Positions 1 through 11,656 are shown, counted from the stretch's first letter. The stretch is 64,000 nucleotides of DNA from Knoxdaviesia capensis (GCA_001510575.1 LNGK01000005.1:715782-779781), one strand, 5' to 3'. Notes: generated from the sequence alone by a model not told the origin. Made by a program: numbers and translations.

Positions 1-1094
1 TTGGTATCATCACCGAAATCACCTTCCGCGCCGTCCCGGCCTTCGCCCTCCGCTGGCACCAGGTCATCGACCGGGACTCGCACGTGTTCAACTCGTGGTC
101 CAACGGCCTGTGGACGCAGTCCGAGTTCATCCGCGTGTGGTGGCTCCCGCACACGCGGCGCGCCGTCATCTGGCAGGCCAACCGCAGCGAAGAGCCCACG
201 TACGACCCGCCGACCAGCTACTACGACGGCAAGCTGGGCTACTACATCTACCACAACCTGCTGTACCTGGGTCTGTGGGCTCCGCGCGTGCTGCCGTGGG
301 TCGAGTGGTTCGTGTTCGGCATGCAGCACGGCTTCCGGAACGGCACCACGCGCGGCGCTGTGCAGGAGAGCCGCAAGGCCCTGCTGATGAACTGCCTGTA
401 CTCGCAGTTTGTCGACGAGTGGGCGCTGCCGCTGGAGAAGGGCCCCGAGGCCCTGCGGCGGCTGAGCTCGTGGCTGAACGGCCTCGACGCCAGCGACCCG
501 GATTTCTGGGAGCCGCGGATCCCGTTCTCTGCGGACGGAATCTACATCCACGCGCCGCTGGAGGTGCGCGTCAGCGATTCGCGGCCGGCCCGCTCCGACC
601 CGCTTGCCCCGCGGCCGTTCCTCGACCCCACCGAGAAGACCGGCGCCACGCTGTACCTCAACGCGACCCTCTACCGGCCCTACCACCGCGATCCGAGCTA
701 CGTCGACCGCTACTTCGAGGCGTTCGAGTGGCTGATGAACGACCTGGGCGGCCGGCCGCACTGGGCCAAGAACTTCCAGACCACGCGGGCGGACTTTGAG
801 GGCATGTACGGCGACGACCTGGTGGCGTGGCGCCGCGTCCGGGACGGCGCTGACCCGCTCGGCATGTTCACGGGCGCGTGGCACCGGCGGCTGATTCTGG
901 CGGCCGACGCGCCCAAGATGGAACTGGAAGAGGTCGAGGATAAGCGCCAGTTGGTGCCGGGTAAGGGTGTGACCTACTGGGGACACATTGCGGCCCAGGT
1001 GGATTCATATTCGTCGGAGAGCGACGATTATGTCGAGGTTGGGGAGAGTGATAAGGAGAAGCCGGCGGCAGAGGCTGGGACCAAGGCGGAGTAG
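1..1094 (+). CDS. ALO1: D-arabinono-1,4-lactone oxidase, C-terminal part (5' end outside window)
   Basis: The open frame enters from the window edge (codons begin at base 3) and stops at 1094, leaving about 363 residues. It carries the ALO-family C-terminal region, including the RPHWAKNFQ segment at 751-777. The conserved HWAK part is the hallmark of aldonolactone oxidases and precedes the C-terminus of the FAD enzyme. The family oxidises D-arabinono-1,4-lactone to D-erythroascorbate, the fungal ascorbate analogue, at the mitochondrial outer membrane. The N-terminal FAD-binding domain, with its covalent-flavin histidine, must lie upstream of this window. After the conserved part there is an acidic, low-complexity tail of about 45 residues (SSESDDYVEVGESDKEK). 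No in-frame ATG start is claimed, because the upstream codons (GIITEITFRAVPAF) are clearly coding. It converges on the next gene, which is on the opposite strand. Confidence 0.93.
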   Translation, partial: GIITEITFRAVPAFALRWHQVIDRDSHVFNSWSNGLWTQSEFIRVWWLPHTRRAVIWQANRSEEPTYDPPTSYYDGKLGYYIYHNLLYLGLWAPRVLPWVEWFVFGMQHGFRNGTTRGAVQESRKALLMNCLYSQFVDEWALPLEKGPEALRRLSSWLNGLDASDPDFWEPRIPFSADGIYIHAPLEVRVSDSRPARSDPLAPRPFLDPTEKTGATLYLNATLYRPYHRDPSYVDRYFEAFEWLMNDLGGRPHWAKNFQTTRADFEGMYGDDLVAWRRVRDGADPLGMFTGAWHRRLILAADAPKMELEEVEDKRQLVPGKGVTYWGHIAAQVDSYSSESDDYVEVGESDKEKPAAEAGTKAE

Positions 1095-1343
1095 GGTCTC
1101 TGTAGGGTCACTGTCTGATGAGAGAGGATTCTAGATTTTTAGGTCTAGAGGACATTTTCTTTTTGGTTGACGATTCATATTTTTATTGCTACCTGGGAAA
1201 TCATGATGTTTCGTCCTTGGTATTCATGTATATAGCATCTAGCATGCGGATCTGCACCCATATGACCACCAGGCATTTGCGACTGGCGATTTTCGTAAGC
1301 ATATTTCCTTCATCATCCATCAAAATCACCCATGACTCGTTCT
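1095..1343. other. Convergent intergenic region (3' ends)
   Basis: These 249 bases lie between two convergent genes. The sequence is AT-richer than the flanking coding DNA and should hold both 3' UTRs and polyadenylation sites. I see no further gene. Confidence 0.6.
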
Positions 1344-2108
1344 TTAGTCCTTCTTGGGCTCGCTGTGTCCCTCGTTGCCAATGTTCCGGAGATCGGCATT
1401 GGGCTGGTCGGTCTGGTGCCGGTTGACCACAGGCCCATGGCCGAACTCTCCGATTCTGCGGGGCCGAATGACCGGTCCCATGGGCGGTCCCGACGGCCGG
1501 TGGAAGGGCATGGCGATTTTCTCGATGGGAACGGAGAGGGGGTTCCCGGCATCGACGAGCTTGGGCTCCTCATCGGTGGCGGCAGCAGCAGGGGCGGCAG
1601 CCTCGGCGGCGCCGTCGACCCGGACGCCGGGCTGCCCATCCCGGTTCGCCCGCCACACGCCCTCGCCGCCCTCGAACTCCTCGCGCTTCCACACCTCGAC
1701 GCGCTCCTTGCACTCCTCGAGCGCCTGCTCGCCGGCGCGCCACGCGGCCTGGCGATGCGGCGCGCTGACGGCAATCACGACGCTCTCCTCGCCGACTGGC
1801 ACGACGCCGACGCGGTGCACCATGGCCACGGCCTGCAGCCCGTGCTGCGCGCGGACGCCCGCGGCAATGTCCCGCAGGCTGGCGAGGGCGCGCGCCGCGT
1901 ACGCGCTGTACTGCAGCTCGCGCACCGGCCGCCCGTCGAAGGTGTCGCGCGTGGTGCCCGCGAACACCACGATGGCGCCCGCGCGCGGACTGCGCACCCG
2001 CGCCACCACGGCCTCGATGCTCAGCGGCGCGCGCGTCAGCGCCACGTGCACGCCCGGCGCGGAAAGCTCGCCCTCGTCGGCCGCGGCGGGCTTGGGGGGT
2101 GTCGTCAT
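1344..2108 (-). CDS. cnxH: Molybdopterin synthase catalytic (large) subunit, MoaE/CnxH family
   Basis: This is an intronless gene of 254 residues with its ATG at 2106-2108. MoaE-type signatures appear in order: the N-terminal strand ending in FAGTTRD (about residues 50-56), the MVHRVGVVPVGE turn (about 95-106), VVIAVSAPHR (about 110-119), and ECKERVEVWKREEF (about 131-144), which carries the conserved Lys-Arg region. With its small thiocarboxylated partner (CnxG/MoaD) the enzyme inserts two sulfurs into precursor Z to make molybdopterin. Nitrate reductase and xanthine dehydrogenase need this cofactor. The protein is longer than bacterial MoaE (about 150 residues). The extra part is an Ala-rich linker and a C-terminal tail (residues about 155-254, with PPMGPVIRPRRIGEF), as is common in fungal CnxH. 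The cytosolic location is inferred from the family. Confidence 0.92.
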   Translation of the reverse strand: MTTPPKPAAADEGELSAPGVHVALTRAPLSIEAVVARVRSPRAGAIVVFAGTTRDTFDGRPVRELQYSAYAARALASLRDIAAGVRAQHGLQAVAMVHRVGVVPVGEESVVIAVSAPHRQAAWRAGEQALEECKERVEVWKREEFEGGEGVWRANRDGQPGVRVDGAAEAAAPAAAATDEEPKLVDAGNPLSVPIEKIAMPFHRPSGPPMGPVIRPRRIGEFGHGPVVNRHQTDQPNADLRNIGNEGHSEPKKD

Positions 2109-2696
2109 GGTTCAAGGGGGCTTGTCGGGGTGGGAAGCTTTTTGCGGGGGAGGGCCGGGGTTGGAGGGCGTTCGATGGTTTTTAGGGCGGGGTAGCTTGG
2201 AGGGGTGAAGCTTTGACGATTTCAAGGGGGATGATTGATACTGTTCAGTAGAGTGAGAGGTCACGACCTTTTCCCAGGAACATTCCGAATGATAATGCGA
2301 CAGATGAAAAGAAGATTACATCGTCTATCACATTCGGTCACAGTTTGGTCTTAAAAGCTGTAGAGCAAATACTTTTGGCCCTTCGTGACGTCTGCTTTCA
2401 GCTGGTGGCAGTTGCGCTAGGGAACTGACTGACTTGTCACTGGAAATTTGGCGCCGTCAGCCGCTACACGCCCGAGGCGCATGAACGTGTGCCTTGGAAC
2501 TCTCGACATCCCTCGGACACTTCAGATCTTTTACACACTACGTTGACATTCTGTGCGGGGGTTGGGACGAATGTTTATGCGTGTATGCTATCGCTTCCGC
2601 TCCCTCCATAATTAAACCCTAATCACCTCTTACCACCCGGAAGGCGAATCGTATAAGTGTACTGCCGGCGCCACAAAACCGCAGTACATGGAGCAA
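2109..2696. other. Intergenic region with cnxH promoter
   Basis: Of these 588 bases, the part next to 2108 is the cnxH upstream region (cnxH reads leftward); the part next to 2696 follows the stop of the next minus-strand gene. A telobox-like AAACCCTAA lies at 2614-2622. No coding potential is recognised. Confidence 0.5.
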
Positions 2697-4589
2697 TCAT
2701 GAGCCCCAAGTATGAAGATTGGCCAGGAAGCTAGGAAGAAAGTCCCGCAGTTTCAAGGGATCACACTGTGTCCCCATCCCGGTGCAGTACCAGGAAGGAT
2801 GGAATAGCCGTTGGGTCTGAAAGTGTGCATCCCTCTCCCAGTTCCTCGGAGACTCGGGGTCGGTCTCTCTGGCCGGTGGTAGCACCCGCGTAATCGCGTG
2901 GTAGTAAACTATTATCCGCCAGCAGTACGCCAGAAATCCATCTAACACTTCCGCGTTTTCGGGGTGTAATGGATCATGGGCTACCGGTAAAGCTCGCCGA
3001 GGCGTTAACATATCGGCATAGCCAAGAATCTTATGGGAAAGCTCTCTCGGCAGGCCTTTGTACCGCAGCAGGATGATGATCGATGTGATTTCTGGCCTTG
3101 AGAGTGGGCATGGGATCTGAGCTCGGTCCATGGTCAGAAATTCATCATACGATATCCTCCCAAACGGGTCGTCTGAATATAGCTTGTTCGGCGGCGGTTT
3201 GAGGTGATCCCGCAAGCCTAAATCGTCGTCATGGCTCTTCGGCTGGTGAAGGAAGAACTGGTCGGCGGGAACACCAAAGAAATATCGATGCAGATCATGG
3301 ATGCTTTTGTTTTCACCGAACTGTTCCGGGTATGCGTCTTGGGGATCATACCACTCGGGCTTGACACTGTTGTATACCATGTCTTGGTAAATCTTCGTCG
3401 ATCGATAGTCGTACGGAGCCGATTTGGCCATCTTGCGTAATATCGAGAGTGTCATGAACGTCTTCACCATCTCATCTGCGATCAGCCGCCAACCGAAGCT
3501 ACGTCTTCTCCAATTGGACTGGGATGCCGTTATGTTAAAAGGAACAAAAAAAAGTCTAGCACGGGCTTGTCTGTCTGGAGTAAGTCAACTTACAGCGGGT
3601 CTCGTAGTAGCAGATCCCTTCACGGTCCACCACGGCCAGAAGTCAAATTGGGGGGTACAGCAGAGTCGCAGCACCAAATCCATGCGCTCTCGCATGATCA
3701 GGCCTTTGACAATCTCAACGTTGAACCGTGCTTCACCTTCGGTGCAGTCGTTCGCAGTGTACCCATGTCCGGGCCCAGGCCGTAAAAAGGCTGCACCAAG
3801 GCGGTAACGGTATGGCAGCATGCAGTCGCAGTGAATAGTGTTGAACCCCGTGTCATGAGGGCAAAGAATCATGTCGCGGTTTCTGGGACACCAATTGATA
3901 TAAGACAGAAAATCGCGAGCTCTGACTGTCGGCTGAACCTTGGTGTTAGCCATGTTCTGGGTGTCAAGCGCCACCCATTCAGCATATGACATCCTAGGCT
4001 GGTTAGAGAATTCTGCGCGAGCCTCCCAGAAGCCTTCCTTATAACTGTCTTCTTCCAAGTCACCTCCGAGATCCAGTTTGGTTTGGGCCTCTTTACATTT
4101 GAGCACCTGGCCCCGCGCTGACTGGATTTCTTGGGGAGTGAGGACGTTCGCGCCTAGACGTCCCCAGGGCCTCGCCACCTTAAGTGCCGCGTCTAGATAG
4201 CCACGAACAGGCGCAAGGTCGTGCTGAATCGCCTGTGCTGTAGCTGGGTCCAGAAATATCTCATCGTCAAGCACGGGCTTGCTCTGTGCTTCCAAATACT
4301 CGTCAGATTCAAGAAGCTTGTCAGCATCGGCATTGAGACATTCCATGACACTCTCTTTGAACTTGCGATGGACATGATACAACCGACGATATTCGCCGTC
4401 GATTGCCAAGCATCGGGGATCTTGATCATCCTCCTCGACCCATCGAATATCCTTGATGACCTCATCCCACGGAAGTCGCTTGTCGAGCTGGTCCGGGTAG
4501 GACCAGGAATATCGCTCCTTGGCTGCTTTGGAGTGAAATGGCAGGTCCGGAAATTGGGAAAAAATCGACGATGATGTGTCTGATTGCAT
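2697..4589 (-). CDS. Uncharacterised fungal protein, two exons
   Basis: I do not recognise a function. The model joins 3594-4589 and 2697-3518, giving 605 residues. The 75 bp intron (3519-3593) has a GTAAGT donor and a CCCAG acceptor, and the phase is preserved (ends TTRPA, resumes SNWRRRSFGW). The ATG is at 4587-4589. The protein is rich in Trp, Tyr, Asp and Glu, lacks a signal peptide or membrane segment, and has Cys/His-rich patches around residues 245-265 (CPRNRDMILCPHDTGFNT, then HCDC). Near the C-terminus, YKGLPRELSHKILGYADM looks like a helix resembling an F-box-type LPxEL..KIL core. It is followed by TPRRALPVAHDPLHP. From memory, this LPRxL..I....D.TPRR.LP..HDPLHP arrangement recurs in lineage-restricted Eurotiomycete proteins of unknown function. 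An F-box role is speculation, because the segment is C-terminal and short. Confidence 0.75.
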
Positions 4590-5284
4590 GTTGAATAATG
4601 GGAGAGTGTGGTTGGTGAATGTGATGTGAAGGTTTGTCTGATGTGATGGTTTGTCAAGGCAATGAGATAGGAAGATAACCAGTTTTAAGCGAGGTCTTTA
4701 TAGATCTTAGGATAACAGAAAAAAATGAACGACATCTGAGAGTTTGACGATCGTCTGTTTCTAATCATATCTGCATATCATCGCTCCAAGGGACTGGCCG
4801 GGCGGCTGGCCAGTCAGTGACCGCCGACATCTACCGTTGGAAAGGCCGGCTCAAGACTGGGCCGGCGGTTACCATTCTGAAGCGCAGAACATGGTAGAAT
4901 GGCCCGTCAGTCTGGGCATTTAATTTCCAGTGTTCCCTTCGCTTTTGGAAACATGACCGGATCCTTTTGAAAGGAAATATCGGATGAGGTCGCTTGGAAG
5001 GTCGTTTGTGCCGGCCGGCCTGCCTGGCGTCAATAAGACAACCCTAACGAAGCCCAAAAACCCTAACCCTTACAACCCTAGTGCCCTCGGCCGAAATTCA
5101 ACCACGCAGACACAAACTTTGGCCCTTCTGACCTGCTCCGGTTCTTTGTTGCAACTTGACTTTCCATTTTCTTTCCCTTCAACTCAGCCTCACCAAGGAA
5201 CATCTCCCTCGAAAACATCTGTCGCAGTCCATTTTCCCATACACACAAACTCTCATAGGAACACTATCGAACAACTTATGCAAC
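4590..5284. other. Divergent promoter region
   Basis: These 695 bases separate two divergently transcribed genes. They contain an 8 bp inverted repeat (GACTGGCC at 4792-4799, GGCCAGTC at 4808-4815) in a GGCCGG-rich patch. They also hold a cluster of telobox-like repeats (AACCCTAA at 5040-5047; AAACCCTAACCCT at 5058-5070; AACCCTAG just after). The stretch 5100-5284 is CT/CA-rich and is probably the 5' UTR of the downstream gene. No coding region was found. Confidence 0.5.
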
Positions 5285-8200
5285 ATGCCTGATCACGACG
5301 GCGACCATTCACCGGACCCACGGTTCCCTCCTGGACGAAGCCCAAACGGCCGCGACGCAGCTCGAGACGAACACACTCCGCGCGGCGGTCAATATCGGTC
5401 GCGGCATGGTAAATAATCTAGACCCGGCATGGGCCTTTAGTAGGACCGGAGAGGCAACGTGGACAAAGTCTTTCTAGGAGATGCTGGAACTCTTCTCCTC
5501 TCCACCAACCACGATTTCTCTCTTCCACTGCAAGGCGCCTTGGCTCGCAAAATTTCTGATTCTTCTTTGGCGCCATTGCTAACATCCCCATGGGCCGGAG
5601 AGAATACTCCCGATCCCCAGGACGGCAATACGGTGGCCTTTCCTACGACGACCCCCGCGATGAGGGCCAGAGCCATCTGGCCGTGCCTGTCGGCCGACAT
5701 CATAGCCGCCGGAGCTCCAGCGAAGACCTTGACGAGGGTGAGCTTCTCGATGACGCCGATGGGCGCGACCGGGGCCGGCCAACTAGTAGACACTCTCGAA
5801 ATAGCGGCGATAGCAGGCCCGACTACCATTACAACTCGTATGAAGATTAGAACATAACACCTGCAACCATTTTTCCCATTCCCCCCCCCCCATGTCTCCT
5901 CTTGCCGCTGGGCTCACAGTACTGGAAGAAATTCACCTGCTCAGATCATGTTTCGCTTTCTTGCATCTCCAGGTCTCGTGTTGGTGACCGCTCAGTCGAC
6001 GGCGGCTATCACAACCACCACCATCGCCATGAACGCCCTCACGCCAGTGGTCGAGACAGTCATCGCCACCCAGACGACCTAGGGACCGAGTACCGCCACC
6101 GCTCGCGGTCATATTCGCGCAGTCCGCGGCGCTACCACAGCCGTAGTCGCTCGCCAAATCCTCGCGGTCCTGGGGTTCCGAGCAATACTGTGGCTCTGGA
6201 AGGTCTTCCCTCGGATGTTCCTTTGTCGGAGGTAGGTCATCTACCGTATCTTCATCTTCGGTTGTCGGTTGCCCAGGGCGTGAACATGGCACCTAATCCA
6301 GTCTTTCTTTCCAGGTTCGGGAAGCTCTTATGGGCAACACCATCCTTTCAGACCTACCACCAGCCGATATCAGAATGCCAGTCTCTGGAAGTACGTATGA
6401 ATAGCTGTGAACTGTAGGACGTGGTTCTGTAACTAGGCGCTTTTCGGGTGGTTGCAACTAACACTCTATCCAACCTTGGTAGGAAATCGCCGAGTTTTCG
6501 TGCAATTCCAGACTGAAGACGACGCGACCGCTTTTGTCGATCAGTACTTCCCCAAAGTCACGATAGATCATCGTGGCTCCACCGGAACTGTCCTTAAACT
6601 CGCCATGTCTGTCAGCTTTGCTCGTGGCAGCCACTCAACTGTTGAACAACGACAGACAAACGACGATCGCTGGATTTGCCAGTCGGTATGGCTCTCACGC
6701 CCCACAGCTCGTTCCTTCGCATCGCTAACCTTGACTTTAAATAGTGTGACACCGAAAATTACCCAACCAACGCTACCTGCGAGAACTGCGGTGCCATTCC
6801 TGGGGGTGCCCCGTCGTATCGACAAGTTCTCACCGGACAAAGCGACGCATCGAATGTTCCATCGCAAATCCTCGTCTTTTATCCGCTGGCATCTTCGGTG
6901 CATGAAGAAGAGCTTGCGTTTGGTGCAAAGAAACTCGAAATCGCCGAAAAGCCGGCGCAATCCCGAGACCAAGCAGCAGATAAAGTTCCCAAGCTACGGT
7001 CGACAGCCCCTGGCGATGTATCGCGCCTCGGAGCTCGCCCCGGATCACTACACCGCGTCTTCCTCATGCGTGATACCCGCGATGATTCATCCCTCAACTA
7101 TGGTTTCGCGGAGTTCTGGACTCTGGAGGACTCCATGGCGGCTCTGATGAAGTTCCATGCCATGAAGAATTTCACCATCGGCTCAGCTCCCGTGGCGGTG
7201 GCGACTATTCATCTTGGAGTCTTCGTTCATGAGACTAATGATGTGAATCCAGAAACGGAGAAGTTTTCGTTCAGCCCACTGTTCAACCCCGCGATCCGCG
7301 TGCGCTATTGGGATGCTCATGCGTACCCAAGTCCGCTCATCATGAACGAGGAGCGCCCCGGAGGTGCGCCATCTGGGACTGAAAAGGACAAGGAACAGGC
7401 GAATGATTCCGAGAATTCTATAGATGCGAAGAAGCTGAAGAAGCGCAAGGCAGATGGCCCACTTGCTTCAGTACCTGTCAAGAAACCAGTGATGATGGTC
7501 GGCCAGCTTGCTGTATGGCAGAAAAAGCATGCTGAGTTGGTTGGGGACAAAGGCCTGCTGCAATCAGGAGGAGAGGACAGGGACATTAACGATGGTTCAG
7601 CACAAAAGCCGAATCGTCGAGCAGCAGAGTCGAAGAGCTCCATCAAGATCTCTTTGGGTGGACTGGCCAAGTCTGTGGCGCTCTCCTCCAACCCACAAGC
7701 CTCAGATGCGATTGACAAGACCGCATCCGGCTGTGAGCAGTCTCCCGACGAGTCGGTCACAGCCCCGGTATCATATGTGGACCGGGACCGTTTGTTTTGT
7801 TTGCTCTGTATGATGAAGTACAAGTCTCTGGACGACCTGAATACCCACGAGCGGTCGCGGAACCACAAAACGGCCACAGAGGACGAGGCCAAAGTGAAGG
7901 CTGCGCAACCGCGCCTCGCAGCCCGCGACAAACGGCAACAGAAAAGCGCCCAGGCCGACAGCGCATCAGCGGACGCCGACACAGCCGCGGGGCCACAGTA
8001 CCGCGACCGGGCCAAAGAACGGCGTCACGCCTTCAACCAGCCCGACAAGCCGCTGCCGCCCTCGTCAGCCAACAACGGTAGCGCGAAAGCGAAGGCCAAG
8101 AAACCGGCCGAGGCCCCACCGGCCGTGCCGGCGCCCCCGTCCAAGGGGTCGTCCCTCCTGGCCAAGATGGGCTGGACGAGTGGCCAGGGCCTGGGAGCCA

Positions 8201-8409
8201 ACGGCGAGGGGCGCACGGAAATCATCGCGACGCATGCCTACCAGGAGGGCGTGGGCCTCGGTGCCGAGGGCGGTAACCTTGGCGATGCCGCGAAGATTGC
8301 TGAGCGGAAGACGAAGGGCAGCTATGCGGATTATCTGGAGGTTGCGCAGGAGAAGGCCCGGGCGCGGTATAACCAGCTGAGTGAGGGTGGTGGTCCCAGC
8401 GAGGCGTAA
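5285..8409 (+). CDS. RBM5/RBM10-like splicing factor (RRM, RanBP2 zinc finger, RRM, C2H2, G-patch)
   Basis: Six exons are inferred: 5285-5408, 5603-5837, 5973-6231, 6315-6390, 6483-6685 and 6745-8409, giving 853 residues. All splice phases agree and most introns have a clear CTAAC-type branch site. Domains in order are: an Arg/Ser-rich N-terminus (about 1-185); RRM1 starting at SNTVALEGLPSD (about 190-255); a RanBP2-type zinc finger, W-x-C-x2-C ... N ... C-x2-C (about 295-315), whose CxxC is split by the fifth intron; RRM2 from LHRVFLMRD (about 401-458); a C2H2 finger FCLLCMMKYKS...HERSRNH (about 647-675); and a G-patch LLAKMGWTSGQGLG (about 767-812). This order is that of RBM5/RBM10, spliceosomal A-complex proteins that affect 3' splice-site choice. 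The nuclear location is inferred. Exons 1-2 are the least certain (weak GTATGA donor at 5838). Confidence 0.85.
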
Positions 8410-8588
8410 ACGGATGTGTCCTTTTGTGTATTCTATCTTACGGATCTCATCTAAAGCGATGATCAGGGAGTTTTGCGGGAGGCTAGGAAGCAGCATGGCA
8501 TTTCTTTTTTCTTTTTGTTTTCACTCTAGGAATTGCATGTATCACAGACACTGGTTGACCTTTTAGATATGCCTTTATCGTGTATCTT
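8410..8588. other. Convergent 3' region
   Basis: This is a short AT-richer spacer between two convergent stop codons. It presumably holds both 3' UTRs; no gene is seen. Confidence 0.5.
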
Positions 8589-10662
8589 CTATAACTTGGC
8601 CCCGTTCGCCTTCCGTGTCTCCCGCTCACGATCCCGCAGCAAGCGGCGCAGAATCTTGCCGCTCGGCGACTTTGGCACCGCGTCGACCAGCTCGACGCCG
8701 CCCTTCAGCCACTTATGCCGGGCCTTATGCTCCTCAACATGGCGCACCGCGGCCGCCGCCACAGCCGCACCATCGGCGCCCTCCTTCGCGGCAACGTCCG
8801 ACGGCACCACGAACGCCTTGGGCACCTCGCCAGCGCGGCGATCCGGCACCTGGATGACGGCGCAGTCGGCAATCCACGGGTGGGCCAGCAGATGGGCCTC
8901 GAGCTCGGCGGGGGCGACCTGGTGGCCGTTGACCTTGATCAGCTCCTTGATGCGGTCGACGATGACGAAGTGCTCGTTGTGCGGCGGGTGGGGCGACAGC
9001 CGCACCTCGACCTCGTCGCCGGTGCGCAGCCAGCGCGTGCCGTCGGCGTCGAACACGTACGTCTCGGCGTTGGCGCGCTCGTTGTGCAGGTAGCCCAGCG
9101 TGACGGACGGGCCCTGGATGTACAGCTCGCCGGGCGTGTTGTAGGCGGTCACCTCGTTGCCGTCGAAGTCGATCAGCTTGGCGCGGCAGCCCGAGAGCAG
9201 CGAGCCGGACGAGCCGTTGAGAATGTCGTGTTCCGAGGTGCTGCAGGCGACGGTTGCGCACTCGGTCATTCCTGTCGAGCCGGTGTTGGCGTTAGAATCA
9301 GAGAGAGGGGGCGGGGGATGGAACGCAGAATGCATGCCAGAGATGAAGAAAGAAAAGGGGAATTCAACTTACCGTATCCCTGGCCGACTTTGAAGGTGGG
9401 GAAGACTTTCACCAGCTCTTCGGCGGTTTCGGCGCCGAGAGGGGCGGCTCCGGTGAAGATGAAGCGGATGCTCGACAGATCGTACCTGTCCAAGAGTTCC
9501 TTGTTGGCAATCATCTGGATCACGATGGGGGGGACCTAGAAACATCCGATGTCGAGTCAGCACAGGAGAACACTTCACCTCCTACAATGCGAATAGGGAA
9601 CCACGACCGTGTCTAAGATGCAAAACCCACAAGGCACATTTGCTCAATCCGGAACCGCTGGATCGCTTCGCAGAACGTTTTCAAGTCGAAGCGCGGTAGC
9701 ACCACCACGCCGTCTCCGCGCCACGTGCTGCCGTGGGTCACGGCGACCAGCGCGTAGATGTGGGTGAACGGCAGCAGACCGAGGCTGACCTGGGTCTCGA
9801 TGTGCTGCAGGTTGCGGGCGTAGCTTTCGTGGGTGGTGAACTGGACCACGTTGGCGATGACGTTGTAGTGCGAGACCATGACGGCTTTCTGCAGGGTCCG
9901 GTTAGTGTGAGCACCGCGAAGAAGTGAGACAGCGGGGAAAGGTCCACTTACGGGGAGTCCCGACGTGCCGCTCGAGTAGCACAGGTATGCGCACTGCCGC
10001 CTGCCCTGCCCGCGGCCCCACCGCAGCGGCTCCAGCTCTGCAAGAGCCTTGCCCTCGGCAATCAGCTGGTCGATCGTCGGGGGTCCTGCGGGCTCGGGGT
10101 CTCCAGGCATGGAGAGCACGAAGATCTTGTCGTCCGGGAGCCCGACGGCCTTCGCGGCGATGCGGGCGTTCTCCAGCAGCGGGCGGCACGTGACCAGGGC
10201 GATAGCGCCGGATGTGCGCAGCTGGTGCTCGACTTCGCTGGGGGAGTAGGCGGCGGAGGCCGGGGTGACGATGCCGGAGAGGCGGTGGACGGCATGGGTG
10301 AGGGGGATGAAGTCGATCTAGACGGGTTAGACTACTGCAAACTTCCGATGTGAGTGCAGAATTGTGAGAAATAGGGTACGTACAGTGTTTAGCGAGTACA
10401 CACACACCACCTTCTCCCACGGCGTCCCCTCGTTGGGCGATGCGCCAAGCCGGGCACCAATGGCACGGGCGAGGAAATCCACACGGTCACGCACTTCGCG
10501 CACGGTGTAAGTGCGGCCGGTGAGACCGCAGGTGTACGGGTTGCGCGAGCGGGCGAACGGGTGGCGGCCGTAGCGTTCGTCGTTGAGGAAGTCTCCGACG
10601 GTGATCGAGTCCGGGGGTTCGATGGAGAGGGCCGGGGCCCAGGCGGGAGGCAGGAAAACCAT
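8589..10662 (-). CDS. Acyl-/4-coumarate-CoA ligase-like adenylating enzyme, probable PTS1 (AKL)
   Basis: Five exons on the minus strand (10384-10662, 9952-10317, 9631-9888, 9373-9535, 8589-9271) give 582 residues. All junctions keep phase. The donors are GTACGT, GTAAGT, GTGGGT and GTAAGT, and the acceptors are TAG or CAG. ANL-superfamily motifs are present in order: YSSGTSGLPKAV (phosphate-binding, about residues 207-219, split by an intron), FIFTGAAPLG, GYGMTE, GELYIQGPSVTLGY, WLRTGDE, DRIKELIKVNGHQVAPAELE, and PKSPSGKILRR with the catalytic Lys. These enzymes activate a carboxylate as acyl-AMP and transfer it to CoA. The fungal 4CL-like clade often acts on medium/long-chain or aromatic acids in peroxisomes. 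The C-terminus is NGAKL, a permitted PTS1 variant, so peroxisomal import is likely but not certain. The substrate cannot be read from the sequence. Confidence 0.88.
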
Positions 10663-11656
10663 GGTGGCAAGGATGTGTGTGTAGGGAGGAGGAAGCTTCC
10701 GCGGGGAGGGGACTGAGAGACAAAGTCCGGCGGTATGTGTGCTGTATATATGCGGGTTCTATCGGCGTCAGCTATGTGCCGACTCTACACGACTCTCGGG
10801 TTGGATGCGGCGGTAGTAGTGGACGGCGGAAGCAGCGAAGCAATTGGTCCGGAGCGTATATGGAAATGAACGTGCGAGGTAATTAGAGTCTGGTGAAAGC
10901 CAAAAAGGATCGTGCCGCCGGAAAGCCAGGTGTCAGCGTCGCAATATGCATGTACCGATGATCGTTGGCCACAGATGTGACACACGGTCTTAGCTGTCAG
11001 AAAGTGTTGAATGCAGCGTAATGTTGGGACAGAAAAGAACGAGAAGAAAAGAAAGGAAAGGAGAGGAAACCAGGACTTTGCTGGGGCCGGGCTTTAAAAT
11101 ATCTCAGCCAGCTTTCTTAAGCTCGGCTGTTCACTCGGGTTGCAACCTTTCGGCCACTTAGTTCTTCGCTAGCTTTTTTTCTCTTCAATCATCGGCGTCA
11201 CGGGGACTCTCTCTTGCCGTCGTCACCCATCAATGCAAAGATCGCTGCATCTGTAGCGCACTCTGCCCACATCTTTCGGCAGAAGGGGGGCGATCTGACT
11301 GGGCGACGGCCTCCCGATTCGTGAGACACAGTCCCATTGGAAGAGGAGCCGGGGTGGGCGGATTTGGAGAAGGGGTCCATATGCGGAGAAGAAGGCCAAA
11401 TACGGGGAAGTGGGGGAAGAGCGGAGCGAGGCTAGGTCGAGAAGAGGGTTGCATCGACAAGCATGCGCGGCGAGAAGCGAAAAGAAAGCGTCTGGGGAAG
11501 TTGGGGCTGTTTCTAGGGTTGGACCCTAGAGAGTGATTCGCCCTCTCGGAGCAGGTTAACGGCCAAGCGGAAGGGTCTGTCGACTTGAAGAACTACACGA
11601 GGCGAGGAAAAAACACCAGCAGAAAGAATAAAAATAAAAAGACAAAAAAGATGATC
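10663..11656. other. Intergenic region upstream of the CoA ligase
   Basis: About 1 kb without a supportable gene. Only short frames occur and none has recognisable protein features. It should hold the promoter of the ligase gene. Confidence 0.5.
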
